64,000 nt of DNA. It comes from Phorcus lineatus. Its lineage: Eukaryota; Mollusca; Gastropoda; Trochida; Trochidae. A model generated the notes under the pieces. That model was not told the DNA's origin and did no database searches. It saw nothing but the letters and a program-made list of their open reading frames with translations. A program made the position numbers and the translations under genes. Each line of letters begins with the position of its first letter. Position 1 is the first letter of the stretch. Of this stretch, positions 57,501 through 59,815 are shown piece by piece. The stretch spans positions 17,013,731 to 17,077,730 of the forward strand of contig OV121085.1 of the NCBI GenBank assembly GCA_921293015.1. Direction: 5' to 3'.

Positions 57501-58335
57501 CGTGTCCTGATGTTTTGATTGCAGTACGCTTGAGCTTCGATTCGGTGCGTATTGCGGTACAGGACCCTCGGTTCAAACATATTTTCGGTTCGATATGATA
57601 CTTCTTTGAACGAGATCTCGAGGATTCACATCATTCAAACACTATTGTTGGGAGTTAAAGATCAAACTAAATCGTTCCGAATGTTTACTTCCGGGAAAAC
57701 TTGGCGACAGGTAATGTTACCACTTCAAAACTTGAAGACGTTTAATGACAATAAATAAAATTTTGATCGTTGACGTTTTGAATAAATATTATTGTTTTCA
57801 TTGTTAAATACTACTAGTTTCAGTGTAATCTTTGCTGCATGGTGCATGTAGTTTTGCTCACTAAATTTTTGCTATTGCTTAGTCGATATGCGCGAAAATT
57901 AAACCCCGCGAATCAGTCATTTTTTATGTTTGCGCGAAAATAACACCCCGCGAAAATAAATGATTTTACAGTATATGATTTTGACAGCAATTTGGGGGGC
58001 TGAGATGGGTGGTCACCTTATACACCAGGTAGACTTATACATTGAAATATACGGTACTCAATATTTATCATATTTTCTTATTTCTGATCCAGTATTGGCA
58101 CCGTCCCTGCAAGTTCTTTCTGACCTTGGGTTGCTCCAAAGCTGGACAGCAATGGCTAAGGGCAGTGGTGTTTCCTTTGGGAAGCAGGCCGAGTTTGATC
58201 AACTTTCTCAGGTTGCCTACAGCGGAGAAGTTGATGATGAAGTATTGAACACGCTGTGTGCAGTTGCTCCTTCACACCTAACGAACAGCGAGAAGGTCAG
58301 GTTCATGGAGATTGGTGTAGCATCTATTCCCAAGA
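24459..58335 (+). CDS. Unrecognised host gene with at least four exons across a 32-kb transposon-filled intron
   Basis: Four splice-flanked segments on the + strand fit each other in phase: 24459-24577 (ends phase 2), 25574-25698 (enters with one base, ends phase 1), 25865-25972 (enters with two bases, ends phase 1) and 58093-58335 (enters with two bases). Translated together they give about 198 residues. First comes a Lys/Arg/Glu-rich start (KRTSRKPIMEENRQET). It is followed by helical segments FKLKKVIDRFFGPADLGN, DQLLKKICSLRKAYRHINK, APSLQVLSDLGLLQSW and SEKVRFMEIGVASIPKS. I do not recognise the family. Neither the first nor the last exon was found. The link of the fourth exon across 32 kb rests on phase and strand only; it could be a separate gene. 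Nearly all large transposons of the window lie between exons three and four. Confidence 0.45.
24648..25470. mobile_element. Family-1 transposon, inverted and truncated copy
   Basis: It starts after a TA with ccgcatattacagtgtata and repeats, in reverse orientation, the right half of the element at 10002-11997. Shared landmarks include the gtcgaccc-rich end, the caacacgc...gtttcatg block and the gtgcaacactg region. The far end is not the expected family-1 TIR but about 100 bp resembling the end of family 2 (gcggggtgttattttcgcg), so the copy is truncated or recombined. It lies in the intron between host exons a and b. Confidence 0.7.
25536..25564. repeat. Perfect 12-bp inverted repeat (hairpin) before exon b
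   Basis: Arms cccatcacatgg and ccatgtgatggg are separated by five bases, ten bases upstream of the acceptor of exon b. It could be transposon debris or affect splicing; I see no more than the hairpin. Confidence 0.7.
25574..25698 (+). CDS. Unknown host gene, exon b
   Basis: The acceptor is gaaaatcag and the donor gtaaat. It encodes LSSPSFKLKKVIDRFFG and GNRTAAQFKMENAAILQPIE, of better coding quality than the surrounding DNA. It follows directly after the end of transposon debris. Confidence 0.55.
25865..25972 (+). CDS. Unknown host gene, exon c
   Basis: The acceptor is tttaattacag and the donor gtatgt. It encodes FAGEHLGMAPVTFPDQLLK and ICSLRKAYRHINKPP. Its phase agrees with exon b, 166 bp upstream. 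Confidence 0.6.
25973..26718. other. Intron sequence with degenerate ~45-bp repeats
   Basis: Three diverged units containing gagatatgttcacc (26133), gagatgtgttcacc (26177) and gagatatgtgttcacc (26223) lie in otherwise AT-rich sequence. No coding feature is seen. The left end of the large element described next lies at or before the end of this stretch. Confidence 0.5.
27261..27566. repeat. 153-bp tandem duplication in MULE-A leader
   Basis: Two units starting at 27261 and 27414 share agtatgaacctcccgg, cagcactctatcaaaacatt and tcctcccaggtacatg with very few differences. It lies between the left TIR and the transposase start codon, in the probable promoter or 5' UTR. Confidence 0.9.
27645..29018 (+). 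CDS. MULE transposase with FLYWCH zinc finger (MULE-A), intact
   Basis: Open frame of 457 codons. An FLYWCH-type finger lies at about residues 20-70 (LLDGYLYAKNKDKGD, YWRCVNRSC, TTQHGH). The MULE transposase core follows: D183 in YMDGTFSSCP, D250 in QTDFEQA, the KGCLFHFCQAIWR Cys/His motif, and E370 in RTNNNLEGFHSR. These are the expected DDE residues of an RNase H-fold transposase that cuts and pastes the element. An upstream in-frame ATG at 27609 exists, but 27645 (MAGLRKVEYV) aligns with the starts of the MULE-B and MULE-C proteins (MANAQV...). It is the only one of the three without introns. GC content is well above the surroundings. Confidence 0.92.
   Translation: MAGLRKVEYVMSQKGAPQVLLDGYLYAKNKDKGDTVYWRCVNRSCSGKCTTVTDFVKITTQHGHPPSDDRALKFVSTLRKRAREETTPMQQIYNNEVNHQEEDLLAHLPSFPSVSSAMYRHRRHNIPPLPASRAEVDLQDQWTTTQDGRRFLLFADGEENKILAFCSEESLEALQSADYIYMDGTFSSCPALWNQVYIIHAMSGSTMYPLVFALLPDRTRATYTRLFNLLKTHVQQTLNRPLAPSVIQTDFEQASIVAAETVFPQATLKGCLFHFCQAIWRKTQDLGLAVAYKEDAEVRKWVRGWGLPLLPLLQVQDAWLDAMNHCPDVLQADAFNDYIVATWVDDDARFPPRLWNHHGTQGPRTNNNLEGFHSRIGKTLQHRHPNVYRFIELIKNIENGEKAKVIQINFGAAPPPKKAIYKEKEQRLSRLKDQLRRGEKSPMQFLDAVGPLMMMKM
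30033..32717 (+). CDS. DDE-like/OTU-like transposon protein, copy 1, C-terminally truncated
   Basis: 894 codons. Order: basic Arg/Lys-rich start (LSAAEKQRCYRARRDADPEK), coiled-coil region (about 100-155), a conserved block with RDDVSRMSTGMKNT and RLRPFWVV, a Cys cluster (CLCKQCEN ... CMYGACSVC), then a DDE-like core: D463 in HIDFSENY, D548 in FFSDGP, E581 in FHEAGHGKG and D590 in IPDGVGG. An OTU-like signature follows: MADGNCLP with Cys790. Against copy 3 (38438) homology stops near residue 873, before the OTU histidine and the SH3-like module. The last codons and TAG are foreign or frame-shifted sequence. A splice acceptor (cttttttttgtag) 11 bp before the ATG suggests a 5' UTR intron. The family is widespread as uncharacterised proteins in marine animals; transposase function is inferred. 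Confidence 0.75.
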   Translation: MALSAAEKQRCYRARRDADPEKRQAYVKSQKERYQKQLATGKRKLAKDMTPRELRMQRKEWRTYKQDARKLKKAAEVLLTPPLSPATPGPAVPPVPQPDSRQRRQAKRLKRRENSRLYRKLNLLEKHVAVERRRADMLRKRLERATPSNKDTPRSKTKKLLGRWNKNSKKNVRKTLAFHYTLMNELKSNYASKRNKKTIAEIVRGDILRKYRFRHHAEKEIGCRIRNTRKSKATSLSRRLSKDVREFFVRDDVSRMSTGMKNTITRSKVKRQKRLLNDTLSNLYLKYKSEKNVRISYTTFTRLRPFWVVQPNEIDRNTCLCKQCENVRYVAVRQQDLGIISKCGLQEIVKCVACDIHNQKCMYGACSVCREKKIIENVKHVNDTVSWVQWKNVKETRVIRGSPKEIALTTKSTESGTIGDLVDSFHEQIWRYRKHHFNINNQHTHYRNLREKLTEKECLVHIDFSENYEGKLASEIQSMHFGASKNQVSLHTGVYYVRNKNEIKCVPFATASDSMQHGPAAIWQHLKPILSEISKTYPSVDCVHFFSDGPCSQYRQKGNFYLLSENIFSMGFTKSLWNFHEAGHGKGIPDGVGGTLKRMADRRVRYGTDIMTANQFVDTLRQETKIKLFVVEISEGQSEKLKKKSLKAVPGTMALHQIVITEPGHLLYRDVSCTCTEKNTCKDHAFKEFSFENKDTMQPKLRKEDAVKLEQPVDSSENFNSLIDRLQTCKNFSELKELCQNLNLESITGRQRSILGEKLDVYHQALDMYPGDVPGTEILFPVCVMADGNCLPSTGSIFACGDQERTHEMRAHIIVELVNHQDMYLNHEYLGRGLQEPAKYNLPKSFVPGIALTADTVKEVFEQEVLQIRKPKTIIETFVSQHLQSCSQAVQISN
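32718..33602 (+). other. GC-rich coding-like block of unknown origin, frames broken
   Basis: Base composition jumps to about 60-65% GC. Coding-like stretches switch frame. One frame has DICLQYLVKTYSVVNN and FTIVFDTKRRKGQKPKRR. Another has a Ser/Thr/Pro/Gln-rich low-complexity stretch up to about 33241, then LHILYVRKDDQM-like sequence (SHILYVRKDDQM). A third has DIVYKGATFLLDDDFLYW and INKTGDINTGNSK to a stop at 33615. It looks like a once-coding fragment from a different genome compartment or element that replaced the 3' part of copy 1. I recognise no family. Confidence 0.5.
33603..33943 (+). pseudogene. MULE transposase remnant (MULE-D)
   Basis: Two joined fragments of a MULE transposase. 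One has the Cys/His motif WKGCFFHYTQCVWRK (from 33630). It is followed directly, in another frame, by WNHFETDGPRTNNHLEGW (from 33707) and the C-terminal helices to TAG at 33943. About 80 codons between the two are deleted. The sequence is closest to MULE-B (GPRTNNNLEGWHGR). FLYWCH and the first two catalytic Asp are absent, so it cannot be active. Confidence 0.85.
34167..34216. repeat. Hairpin with 18-bp arms
   Basis: ggcagaagcttctgaagc pairs with gctttagaagcttctgcc (one mismatch), with a 14-bp loop. It lies between the MULE remnant and the last 14-bp motif of copy 1. Confidence 0.8.
34280..34690. repeat. 67-bp tandem satellite, about five units
   Basis: Core units start with gtctctagaggcactggttg at 34441, 34508 and 34575 (period 67) and end with aattacacctttaggatgc or variants. 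Diverged units extend to about 34280 at the left and 34690 at the right. It separates copy 1 from copy 2. Confidence 0.85.
34801..36344 (+). pseudogene. DDE/OTU-type transposon protein, copy 2, decayed and lacking the DDE core
   Basis: It begins at the conserved KPFWVKHPKESERCTCLCK block and the Cys cluster (CMYDLCIKC). It then jumps to the spacer before the OTU domain, so the whole DDE-like region is deleted. The OTU part has VQAD-stop-DCLP where relatives have MADGNCLP: a TGA at 35472 replaces the Gly next to the catalytic Cys. Further stops lie at 35832 (TAA) and 36171 (TGA). Between them are the expected WTSTR...HWVPNHFVPL motif and the SH3-like module (GKFVVVSYDGQAYPGKV, FFWPRM). The frame ends with TAG at 36342. 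Single-base stops and the deletion indicate neutral decay. Confidence 0.85.
36345..37153. other. AT-rich spacer between copies 2 and 3
   Basis: No gene is seen. A lone gtaacagtac at 36932 resembles the 14-bp motif and could be the last trace of the right end of copy 2. Confidence 0.4.
37154..38344. repeat. Left subterminal motif array of copy 3 (GTTACAGTAAAGAA)
   Basis: Inverted copies: 37154, 37344, 37500, 37515. Forward copies: 37539, 37560, 37732, 37754, 37924, 37947, 37968, 38139, 38161, 38331. Most occur as pairs 15-23 bp apart start to start. The motif differs from that of copy 1 mainly at positions 3, 8 and 10. Confidence 0.85.
38438..42511 (+). CDS. DDE-like/OTU-like transposon protein, copy 3, full length (1357 aa)
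   Basis: Domain order: basic N-terminus (MSNAERQRKFRENRDKNQQR), coiled coil (about 105-160), block with ERDDVSRLMTGMKKT and RLRPFWVIF, Cys cluster (CLCKLCEN ... CMHGKCTTC), DDE-like core with D471 (HVDFSENF), D553 (FFSDGPTVQYR), E586 (FFEAGHGKG) and D595 (VPDAVGG), i.e. D-x81-D-x32-E. An OTU-like cysteine peptidase module follows: Cys816 in ANGNCLP, then LWTSTR and His979 in HWVPNHFVPL. Next come twelve 20-residue repeats and a C-terminal SH3/Tudor-like module (GKYVVIDYNGVPYPGRV, FFWPKK, WYDHDN). I chose the ATG at 38438 because copy 1 aligns there; a splice acceptor (ttgttttacag) lies just upstream. No stop or frameshift is visible, so the protein could be made. Transposase and peptidase roles are inferred from motifs. 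Confidence 0.8.
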   Translation: MAMSNAERQRKFRENRDKNQQRRQIYLASERQRYKKDKESGKKSTTKDLSERERRILRRKWRKQKAVQKKREKDAKRKLENLLTPPMSPETPQNPREASSRQKKQHIKKMRREQAKCYRDKASLQRDLENANRKVLMYKKRCDRLQNLKKDCLGDTPRSKTRKLLRNASKKIVRKTLLFHNALLDQMKVWYNNKKRNQKNDLATMLSGPILRKYKFKSTAWHACGVQVRRNQSKHIHNCLSIREKVTIRNFYERDDVSRLMTGMKKTVTYKKQTKQRRVLTDTLRHTYLKYISEGNTNVSFTTFYRLRPFWVIFPKPSDRSTCLCKLCENTQFMLSALKTAKAINSDSTENFVKHVSRDITSQTCMHGKCTTCKSIRVPYDKSRKDTETQWFQWITKTERRKIKHRQEEVEKDVSYTVKQIYNGSVIDLLEWLDKSIDRYKKHYFNIRHQYEYFRQRKENLMNNECVIHVDFSENFVCKYSEEIQSMHFGASKKQLSLHTGVYYVGQEKHHTFCTVTEDLNHGPGAIWAHLEPLLVQISSTYPQVDTLEFFSDGPTVQYRQKGNFFLLTTKPREFGFEHVSWSFFEAGHGKGVPDAVGGAVKRTADGSVKYGKDIASGEDFIKAVSGSAVDCILVPVEDIVQGVCYASQQRLQAVKGTMNLHQVFSISEGVVKYRDTSCSCTYPNECSEHTLKKANLLLKRKESTPQRKDINDTESNVNAKPSQEKKLKRRRRTQPRRNQFDIILEDMDRCTTYEMLQKKCEEIEKCIEPLTKVSTFVSFTTQPLEPDVQAMDMIPSDIPDKRTLYPCQVDANGNCLPSCGSVHAFGRTTESSEIRVRIVCELVLNEERYLNSNYLSRGTEDHQGKPKNWPYLYTQYSDVYVPGIHLSDDIVQYFYRLEMLKIRKDKSFMGMWQLHALAEVLNMPVYSVYPKLGATCVRQDYHRVVYPSTDERCADTPAYILWTSTRDDMKREHWVPNHFVPLLPIDIEDDGMEVESVLVKTSDEEIEKKGDGQPRSVNVESCAEIEKKGNGQPRSVDVESCDKEIEKKGDRQPRSVDVEGCDEEVEKKGDGQPRSVDVEGCDERVDKNGDGQPRSVDVEGCDEEVEKKGDGQPRSVDVEGCDEEIEKKGDGQPRSVHVEGCDEEIEKKGDGQTKSVHVEGCDEEVEKKDDGQPRSVHVEGCDEEIEKKGDGQTKSVHVEGCDDEVEKKGDGQPRSVHVEGCDEVKGKGDGQTGGVDVEVCEVSDAKVKIEGYTLKVSSPKRCIGKYVVIDYNGVPYPGRVNDVSETQLLVECMHRVSKIEKNDFFWPKKIKDIEWYDHDNVIAMIPEPQPILLSSHSQVHPVAWNEILGLGYSKNG
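41453..42150. repeat. Coding 60-bp minisatellite in copy 3, 12 units
   Basis: Units encode variants of EIEKKGDGQPRSVHVEGCDE. Eleven are close copies and the twelfth is diverged (VKGKGDGQTGGVDVEVCEV). Changes are in multiples of three (one unit is 57 bp), so the frame is kept. The second half alternates QPRS and QTKS units, showing a 120-bp higher-order duplication. It sits between the OTU-like domain and the SH3-like module. Long open frames on the other strands here are by-products of the repeat. Confidence 0.95.
42734..43318. repeat. Right subterminal motif array of copy 3
   Basis: Inverted copies lie at 42734, 42754, 42927, 42948 and 42968, with a forward copy at 43305. The copy at 42734 reads GTAACAGTAAAGAA in the forward sense, intermediate between the copy-1 and copy-3 motifs. 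Confidence 0.85.
43319..44579. other. AT-rich spacer
   Basis: No coding feature is seen. Short gttaccaagtaaaaa (43726) and gttaccaagtcaaaa (43893) segments loosely resemble the neighbouring 14-bp motifs; their meaning is unclear. Confidence 0.4.
44580..45160 (+). pseudogene. GC-rich degenerate coding-like fragment, unidentified
   Basis: GC content is clearly above the flanks. Short open pieces in different frames include MASMQRESAKRFSALKTN near 44609 and QEFISIDNLPFISVLQDS near 45020, with stops in all frames between. It looks like a decayed retroelement or gene fragment. I do not recognise a family and see no flanking repeats. Confidence 0.35.
45445..45469 (+). repeat. Left TIR of the pogo element
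   Basis: 25 bp, identical in reverse complement to 48861-48885. Directly inside follows the first ggggcaattgtaac repeat (45471). Confidence 0.97.
45471..45871. repeat. Left subterminal repeats of the pogo element, with a 33-bp palindrome
   Basis: ggggcaattgtaac lies at 45471 and 45808, with inverted copies at 45827 and 45858. The pair at 45808-45840 forms a perfect palindrome with 16-bp arms around one base. Matching inverted copies lie on the right side at 48642 and 48664, with a partial forward copy at 48690. They are probable transposase-binding sites beyond the TIR. Confidence 0.9.
45629..45923 (+). other. Predicted 5' UTR intron of the pogo element
   Basis: Donor aag|gtaagt at 45629 and acceptor tcttttgttacag at 45923. 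Splicing would place ATG 45925 one base after the junction. Much of the left subterminal repeat array lies within this intron. Confidence 0.6.
45925..46332 (+). CDS. Upstream ORF of the pogo element, unknown 135-aa protein
   Basis: The ORF begins right after a predicted splice acceptor and ends with TGA five bases before the transposase ATG. It is predicted all-helical, with no zinc finger or catalytic motif (LFLSETDDDLQCEIIFLLIN, SVLRCARLYLQRLAPL). Pogo elements normally have a single ORF, so this is an added or captured gene, or a 5' extension used by an alternative splice form. The acceptor-like ctgaacag at 46336 could allow the transposase to be read from a second transcript. I do not recognise the family. 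Confidence 0.6.
   Translation: MLVDGLDWAVSGGPVFKQLYKREIGLQRKDSRQIETNYLTLSLSKLFLSETDDDLQCEIIFLLINLVTDKTHFGVVSAQTLKDICSTYDYTYEPLSVLRCARLYLQRLAPLANSNDIYVCQEYHLIEALVDELRS
46338..48116 (+). CDS. Pogo-like DDE transposase with C-terminal PHD finger, 592 aa
   Basis: An N-terminal helix-turn-helix of pipsqueak type (about 14-55: ALAKQAVDQGRSVRSAAQDF) is followed by a CENP-B/Tc5-like DNA-binding region (about 70-145). The DDE_1 catalytic core follows: D185 in NMDETGI, D294 in LILDNHESH, D330 in KLQPLDRTVFG, with 35 residues between the last two. After it comes a low-complexity repeat (QETGPGTS units), a basic nuclear-signal-like region (GGRKRKKS, KEKKKPKPKR) and a C4HC3 PHD finger at about 543-584 (CLVC, CSSC, HEDC, CQNC). 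The finger could bind histone tails and influence target choice. No stop or frameshift is seen. The order CENP-B-like to PHD is known from pogo-type proteins of marine animals. Confidence 0.93.
   Translation: MVRDRKRTTDRGKGLHNLALAKQAVDQGRSVRSAAQDFDLCHVTLARYCKKADVDSSDKSHRFGYNPHNRVFSSENERILVKYLKSAAEIFYGLTPKDVRQLAYECAVKHKLWYPDAWNESKMAGRDWFTGFMKRNSTLTLRKPQATSLARATSFNKTTVSEFFDNLSNVLGRFQFPPHDIYNMDETGITTVQRPSHIVAEKGTKQVGALTSQERGTLVTCAVAINATGNSIPPMLIFPRKNFKDHFIRDGPPGCTGTANGSGWMQEDDFLVFLMHFHKHTKPSLEKPVLLILDNHESHRSIKSLDFCKDKGIVLLSLPPHTSHKLQPLDRTVFGPLKRATGRCCDSWMMNHPGQTMTIYNIPEILREALPLAITQNNVISGFRCTGIVPLNRDVFQEIEYAPSQVTDRVDPSAVPAVSTQQETGPGTSTLQETGPGTSGTSIRQETGPGTSTRQETGPDTDGSQFSPVAVKPFPKAGPRKQQKGGRKRKKSEILTDTPVKAKLTEEKLQAKEKKKPKPKRLTFKKKKTVQYEDDSDSEMNICLVCCDSFTNSLPGEEWLQCSSCKFWAHEDCTPKQGFYICQNCQSDDEDC
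48609..48614 (+). terminator. Polyadenylation signal of the pogo element
   Basis: AATAAA about 0.5 kb after the transposase stop and inside the right TIR region. Confidence 0.55.
48861..48885 (-). repeat. Right TIR of the pogo element
   Basis: Perfect inverted copy of the left TIR, followed by the TA target duplication. Confidence 0.97.
49242..51021 (+). pseudogene. MULE-B transposase gene, four exons, one nonsense mutation
   Basis: Exons 49242-49466, 49607-50161, 50282-50482 and 50599-51021 all join in phase 0 with consensus GT-AG sites. Exon 1 encodes the FLYWCH finger (YLCVGNFMYRISKRG, YWKCSTKNCPG). Exon 2 has GDGTF, exon 3 MDFEVA and WKGCFFHFTQCVW, and exon 4 GPRTNNNLEGWHGR. At 50815 the frame reads TAA where relatives have a Glu codon, after HPNIF. 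Beyond it the C-terminal helices stay open to TAA at 51019. The stop removes about 65 residues but leaves the three catalytic residues, so residual activity cannot be excluded. Confidence 0.88.
49471..49560. repeat. (GATAA)18 microsatellite fused to a splice donor
   Basis: Eighteen perfect pentamers continue directly from the donor gtaagataa of MULE-B intron 1. The array occupies most of that 140-bp intron. It probably arose from slippage of the donor hexamer itself. Confidence 0.95.
51704..53259 (+). CDS. MULE transposase with FLYWCH finger (MULE-C), two exons, intact
   Basis: Exons 51704-52010 and 52199-53259 (GT-AG, phase 1) give 455 residues. FLYWCH finger: YQGYKYRVKRTRGTS, HWKCCISTCP, NIHNHG. 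MULE core: D187 in YADGTFNICP, D253 in MTDFETA, the PKGCLFHFRQSIWR Cys/His motif and E371 in RTTNHVEGWHSK. The ATG context and MANAQV start are shared with MULE-B. No inactivating change is seen; with its TIRs this is a plausible autonomous element, although its left terminal 8 bp are now separated by MULE-B. Confidence 0.92.
53300..53475. repeat. Direct repeats in the 3' region of MULE-C
   Basis: tattgagacgaccccctgcc occurs at 53298 and 53446, and cctcgtgctataat-type segments also repeat. It is an imperfect 148-bp spaced duplication between the transposase stop and the right TIR. Confidence 0.7.
53553..54826. other. Spacer with CTAC microsatellite, no gene seen
   Basis: A (CTAC)4 run lies at 53848-53864. 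The rest to about 54330 is unremarkable; from there to 54720 a 132-bp tandem repeat follows (listed separately). Confidence 0.5.
54330..54720. repeat. Three tandem ~132-bp units
   Basis: Units contain aaagacaact at 54350, 54483 and 54615, followed by gagggttgtaacatgt and gcagaagaaattacctttt or variants. They translate to similar peptides in one frame (DNLSECEGCNM), but with frame breaks between units, so I read this as a minisatellite, not a gene. Confidence 0.8.
54827..55194. mobile_element. 368-bp TA-duplicating MITE (family 3)
   Basis: It begins ccgtatttgacgtgataagc and ends, inverted, ccgtattcgacttaataacc, with TA on both sides (54825-54826, 55195-55196). Both ends run into gcgcttat-rich sequence. 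No coding content. A likely fragment of the same family lies at 63130. Confidence 0.88.
55220..55892. repeat. ~215-bp tandem array, left part
   Basis: Units carry gacagtctctagctggtgta (55299) or gacaatctcttactggtgt (55512), then aggatgacaactc, a variable gaaggagtta, aagaggaacaaagcaatg and gctaacaaatta. A third, more diverged unit ends at 55892 where the hAT derivative is inserted. The array resumes at 57083 and again at 59225. Confidence 0.7.
55899..57076 (+). mobile_element. hAT-like transposon, internally deleted derivative, 1.18 kb
   Basis: Ends cagggataaacctaggat and, inverted, cagtgataaacctaggat differ at one of 18 positions. CATATT is duplicated at 55893-55898 and 57077-57082. The empty site gctaacatattaacaatg agrees with other units of the surrounding array (gctaacaaattaacaatg). 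It keeps a 5' coding start but no catalytic or dimerisation region. Confidence 0.88.
56277..56483 (+). pseudogene. N-terminal fragment of a hAT-type transposase with PIP-box-like start
   Basis: The frame begins MSQKNILSFFSKQTDRS and runs into an acidic Asp/Ser stretch (NDSDSESDETVQT), then loses coding character and stops at 56481. QKNILSFF fits the PCNA-interacting PIP box (Q-x-x-I-x-x-F-F). Similar starts occur in some hAT-family proteins. The remaining transposase is missing. Confidence 0.6.
57164..58054. mobile_element. Terminal fragment of family-1 transposon, interrupted by family 2
   Basis: taggaggggtcgcctaatat at the left and tatgattttgacagcaattt at the right of the insert are the two halves of the family-1 terminal zone seen intact at 11890-11997. 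The right end closes with the degenerate TIR atatacgg before TA at 58055. Only the last 120 bp or so of the element remain. Confidence 0.8.
57202..57971. mobile_element. Family-2 TA-duplicating transposon, complete copy, 770 bp
   Basis: Begins ctgtaaaatcataatatttc and ends, inverted, ctgtaaaatcatttattttc, followed by gcgcggg/gcggggt and taattttcgcgc-type subterminal repeats. TA lies at both sides. It has no transposase frame. It inserted in the terminal zone of family 1 and is therefore younger there. Confidence 0.88.
58093..58335 (+). CDS. Unknown host gene, exon d (candidate)
   Basis: Acceptor tatttctgatccag and donor aaga|gtgagt flank 243 nt of open, GC-richer sequence encoding APSLQVLSDLGLLQSWTAM, FDQLSQVAYSGEVDDEVL and NSEKVRFMEIGVASIPK. 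It enters with two bases, which fits exon c. It lies 38 bp after the end of transposon debris. Coding quality is good; membership in the same gene as exons a-c is inferred. Confidence 0.5.
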
Positions 58336-58394
58336 GTGAGTTTGTTTGGAGTATCCTCACACAAATCACAGTAGTGAATGACCATAAAGTCGAG

Positions 58395-59215
58395 GGGTGG
58401 TATTTATAAAAAAAACTAAGTCAAAACTTTTTTGTTTTTATTTTTTGACTCAGCCAAGTGCCAAGTGGAAAACTTAAGCAGTATTCATAAAGAGACTAAG
58501 TAAAAAACTTAGCTCAGTCTGTGAGAAAAGCTTAAGTCATTTTCATAGTATGCGCGTGCACGCATGGTTGTTAGGGGGTTTACCATGACGTAAACATCCG
58601 GTTAAAGGGAATTCCCTGTGTAAACACAGCAGACGACTTTTTGTTGAAAATGACTGAGATCGAGAACAAAAAACGGCGACCGAATTGGATAAAAGACGAG
58701 TGTTTGCTACTAGCAGACCTCGTGAAGGCCAAGAAGACAACAATGAAAGGGAAAAATACATTAATCCTTCAACACATAGTTGCGAAAATGTATTCTCACT
58801 TTAGATTTTTAAGGCATTTCTACAAGATGAAAATAATTCTCAATATCTTGATCTAAAGAACTCGGCGTAACTAACTGTGCATTATAACAAGGTCATACAG
58901 ACGTTTTGATCCAGCTTGGTTGTCGATTACAATGAAAGCTATTATGCAACGCTGGAAATGACAGATCAAGCCACAGCATCAACACCAGTGACAGCATCAG
59001 GACAAGCTATAGCAACATCATCCTCAACAGGGAACTCTCTTGTGATGGAGGTTCTCTTAAAGGAAAAAATTAAACTTGAAATAGAGTGTTTAAAGTTGAA
59101 AAAAAATATTACAAAATTAGAATCTATAATAATGTTGTGCCTGCCTTGCTTCTGTGTGTCGGGACAACACTTGATCAGCTAAACCGCAAATAAACAAGAT
59201 CGAACCTCTGTCAAA
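58395..59215 (+). mobile_element. Harbinger-like element fragment with Myb/SANT-like ORF
   Basis: It starts near ggggtggtatttataaa, resembling Harbinger-type ends, and has a second gtattcataaagagactaag block inside. No right TIR is recognised. It carries the two ends of a Harbinger accessory Myb/SANT-like gene with the middle deleted, and no transposase. Confidence 0.55.
58650..59182 (+). pseudogene. Harbinger Myb/SANT-like (NAIF1-type) protein, internal deletion
   Basis: The start MTEIENKKRRPNWIKDECLL and ADLVKAKKTTMKGK is a Myb/SANT-like trihelix start. The C-terminal coiled coil, NSLVMEVLLKEKIKLEIECL, lies about 230 bp further on, in a separate open stretch (58916-59182). The sequence between does not code. 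In Harbinger transposons this protein helps import the transposase and bind the ends; here it is broken. Confidence 0.6.
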
Positions 59216-59224
59216 ATAGTACCG

Positions 59225-59735
59225 TGCTTCAGGAATTTGTATGCATCTCAAGAGGAACAAAGCAATGTTGTGCTAACAAATTAACAATGTGAACAGTAAA
59301 GAGGATTCAAAGTTCATATTACCCGCGTAATTTATTCTTCAATACAACTCTACACACCTCACATTGACAATTTCTAACTGGTGTAATTTCTTTTTGAAAC
59401 AGAGGATGACGACACTAGGCTATCTGGTGCTGAATGAGTTCAAAAAAGAAGAAAATATCCCAAGAACCTGTTCGAATTATAAGTGTAACAAAGCAATGTT
59501 GTGCTAACAAAATAACAATATGAACAGTAAACTGATTTCAAGTTTACATTAATTCATTCTTTAATACATATACACACTTAACACTGACAGTCTCTAACTG
59601 GTGTATTTGTTTTAAACCAAGGATAACACACAAGGTTATCTGGTACTGAAAGAGTTTCTAAAGAAGAAAATAATTGAGTTACAAGTGCAACAAAGCAACT
59701 TTGCACTCACATAAGAACTTGTAAACAAAAGTTGC
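59225..59735. repeat. ~215-bp tandem array, right part
   Basis: Two units with gacaatttctaactggtgta (59366) and gacagtctctaactggtgta (59586), same family as 55220-55892. Confidence 0.7.
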
Positions 59736-59739
59736 TGAG

Positions 59740-59813
59740 CCCCTGGCGGGATTCGAACCACAGACTTCTTGATCCGAAGCCGAATGCGCTAACCACTGCA
59801 CTATCCCGCTCCC
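59740..59813 (-). tRNA. tRNA-derived pseudogene or SINE head, Arg(TCG)-like
   Basis: On the minus strand it has an intact A box (tagtgcagtgg), D stem GTGC/GCGC, an anticodon loop cttcgga that would read TCG, and a perfect B box (ggttcgaatcc). The acceptor stem does not pair, the T stem keeps only two pairs, and the anticodon stem has a mismatch. So it is not a working tRNA; promoter boxes are kept, as in tRNA-derived SINEs. Confidence 0.6.
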
Positions 59814-59815
59814 TA

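Noticed and set aside
59740..59813. Functional tRNA-Arg gene
   Set aside because: Acceptor and T stems do not pair; only promoter boxes and D arm are preserved.
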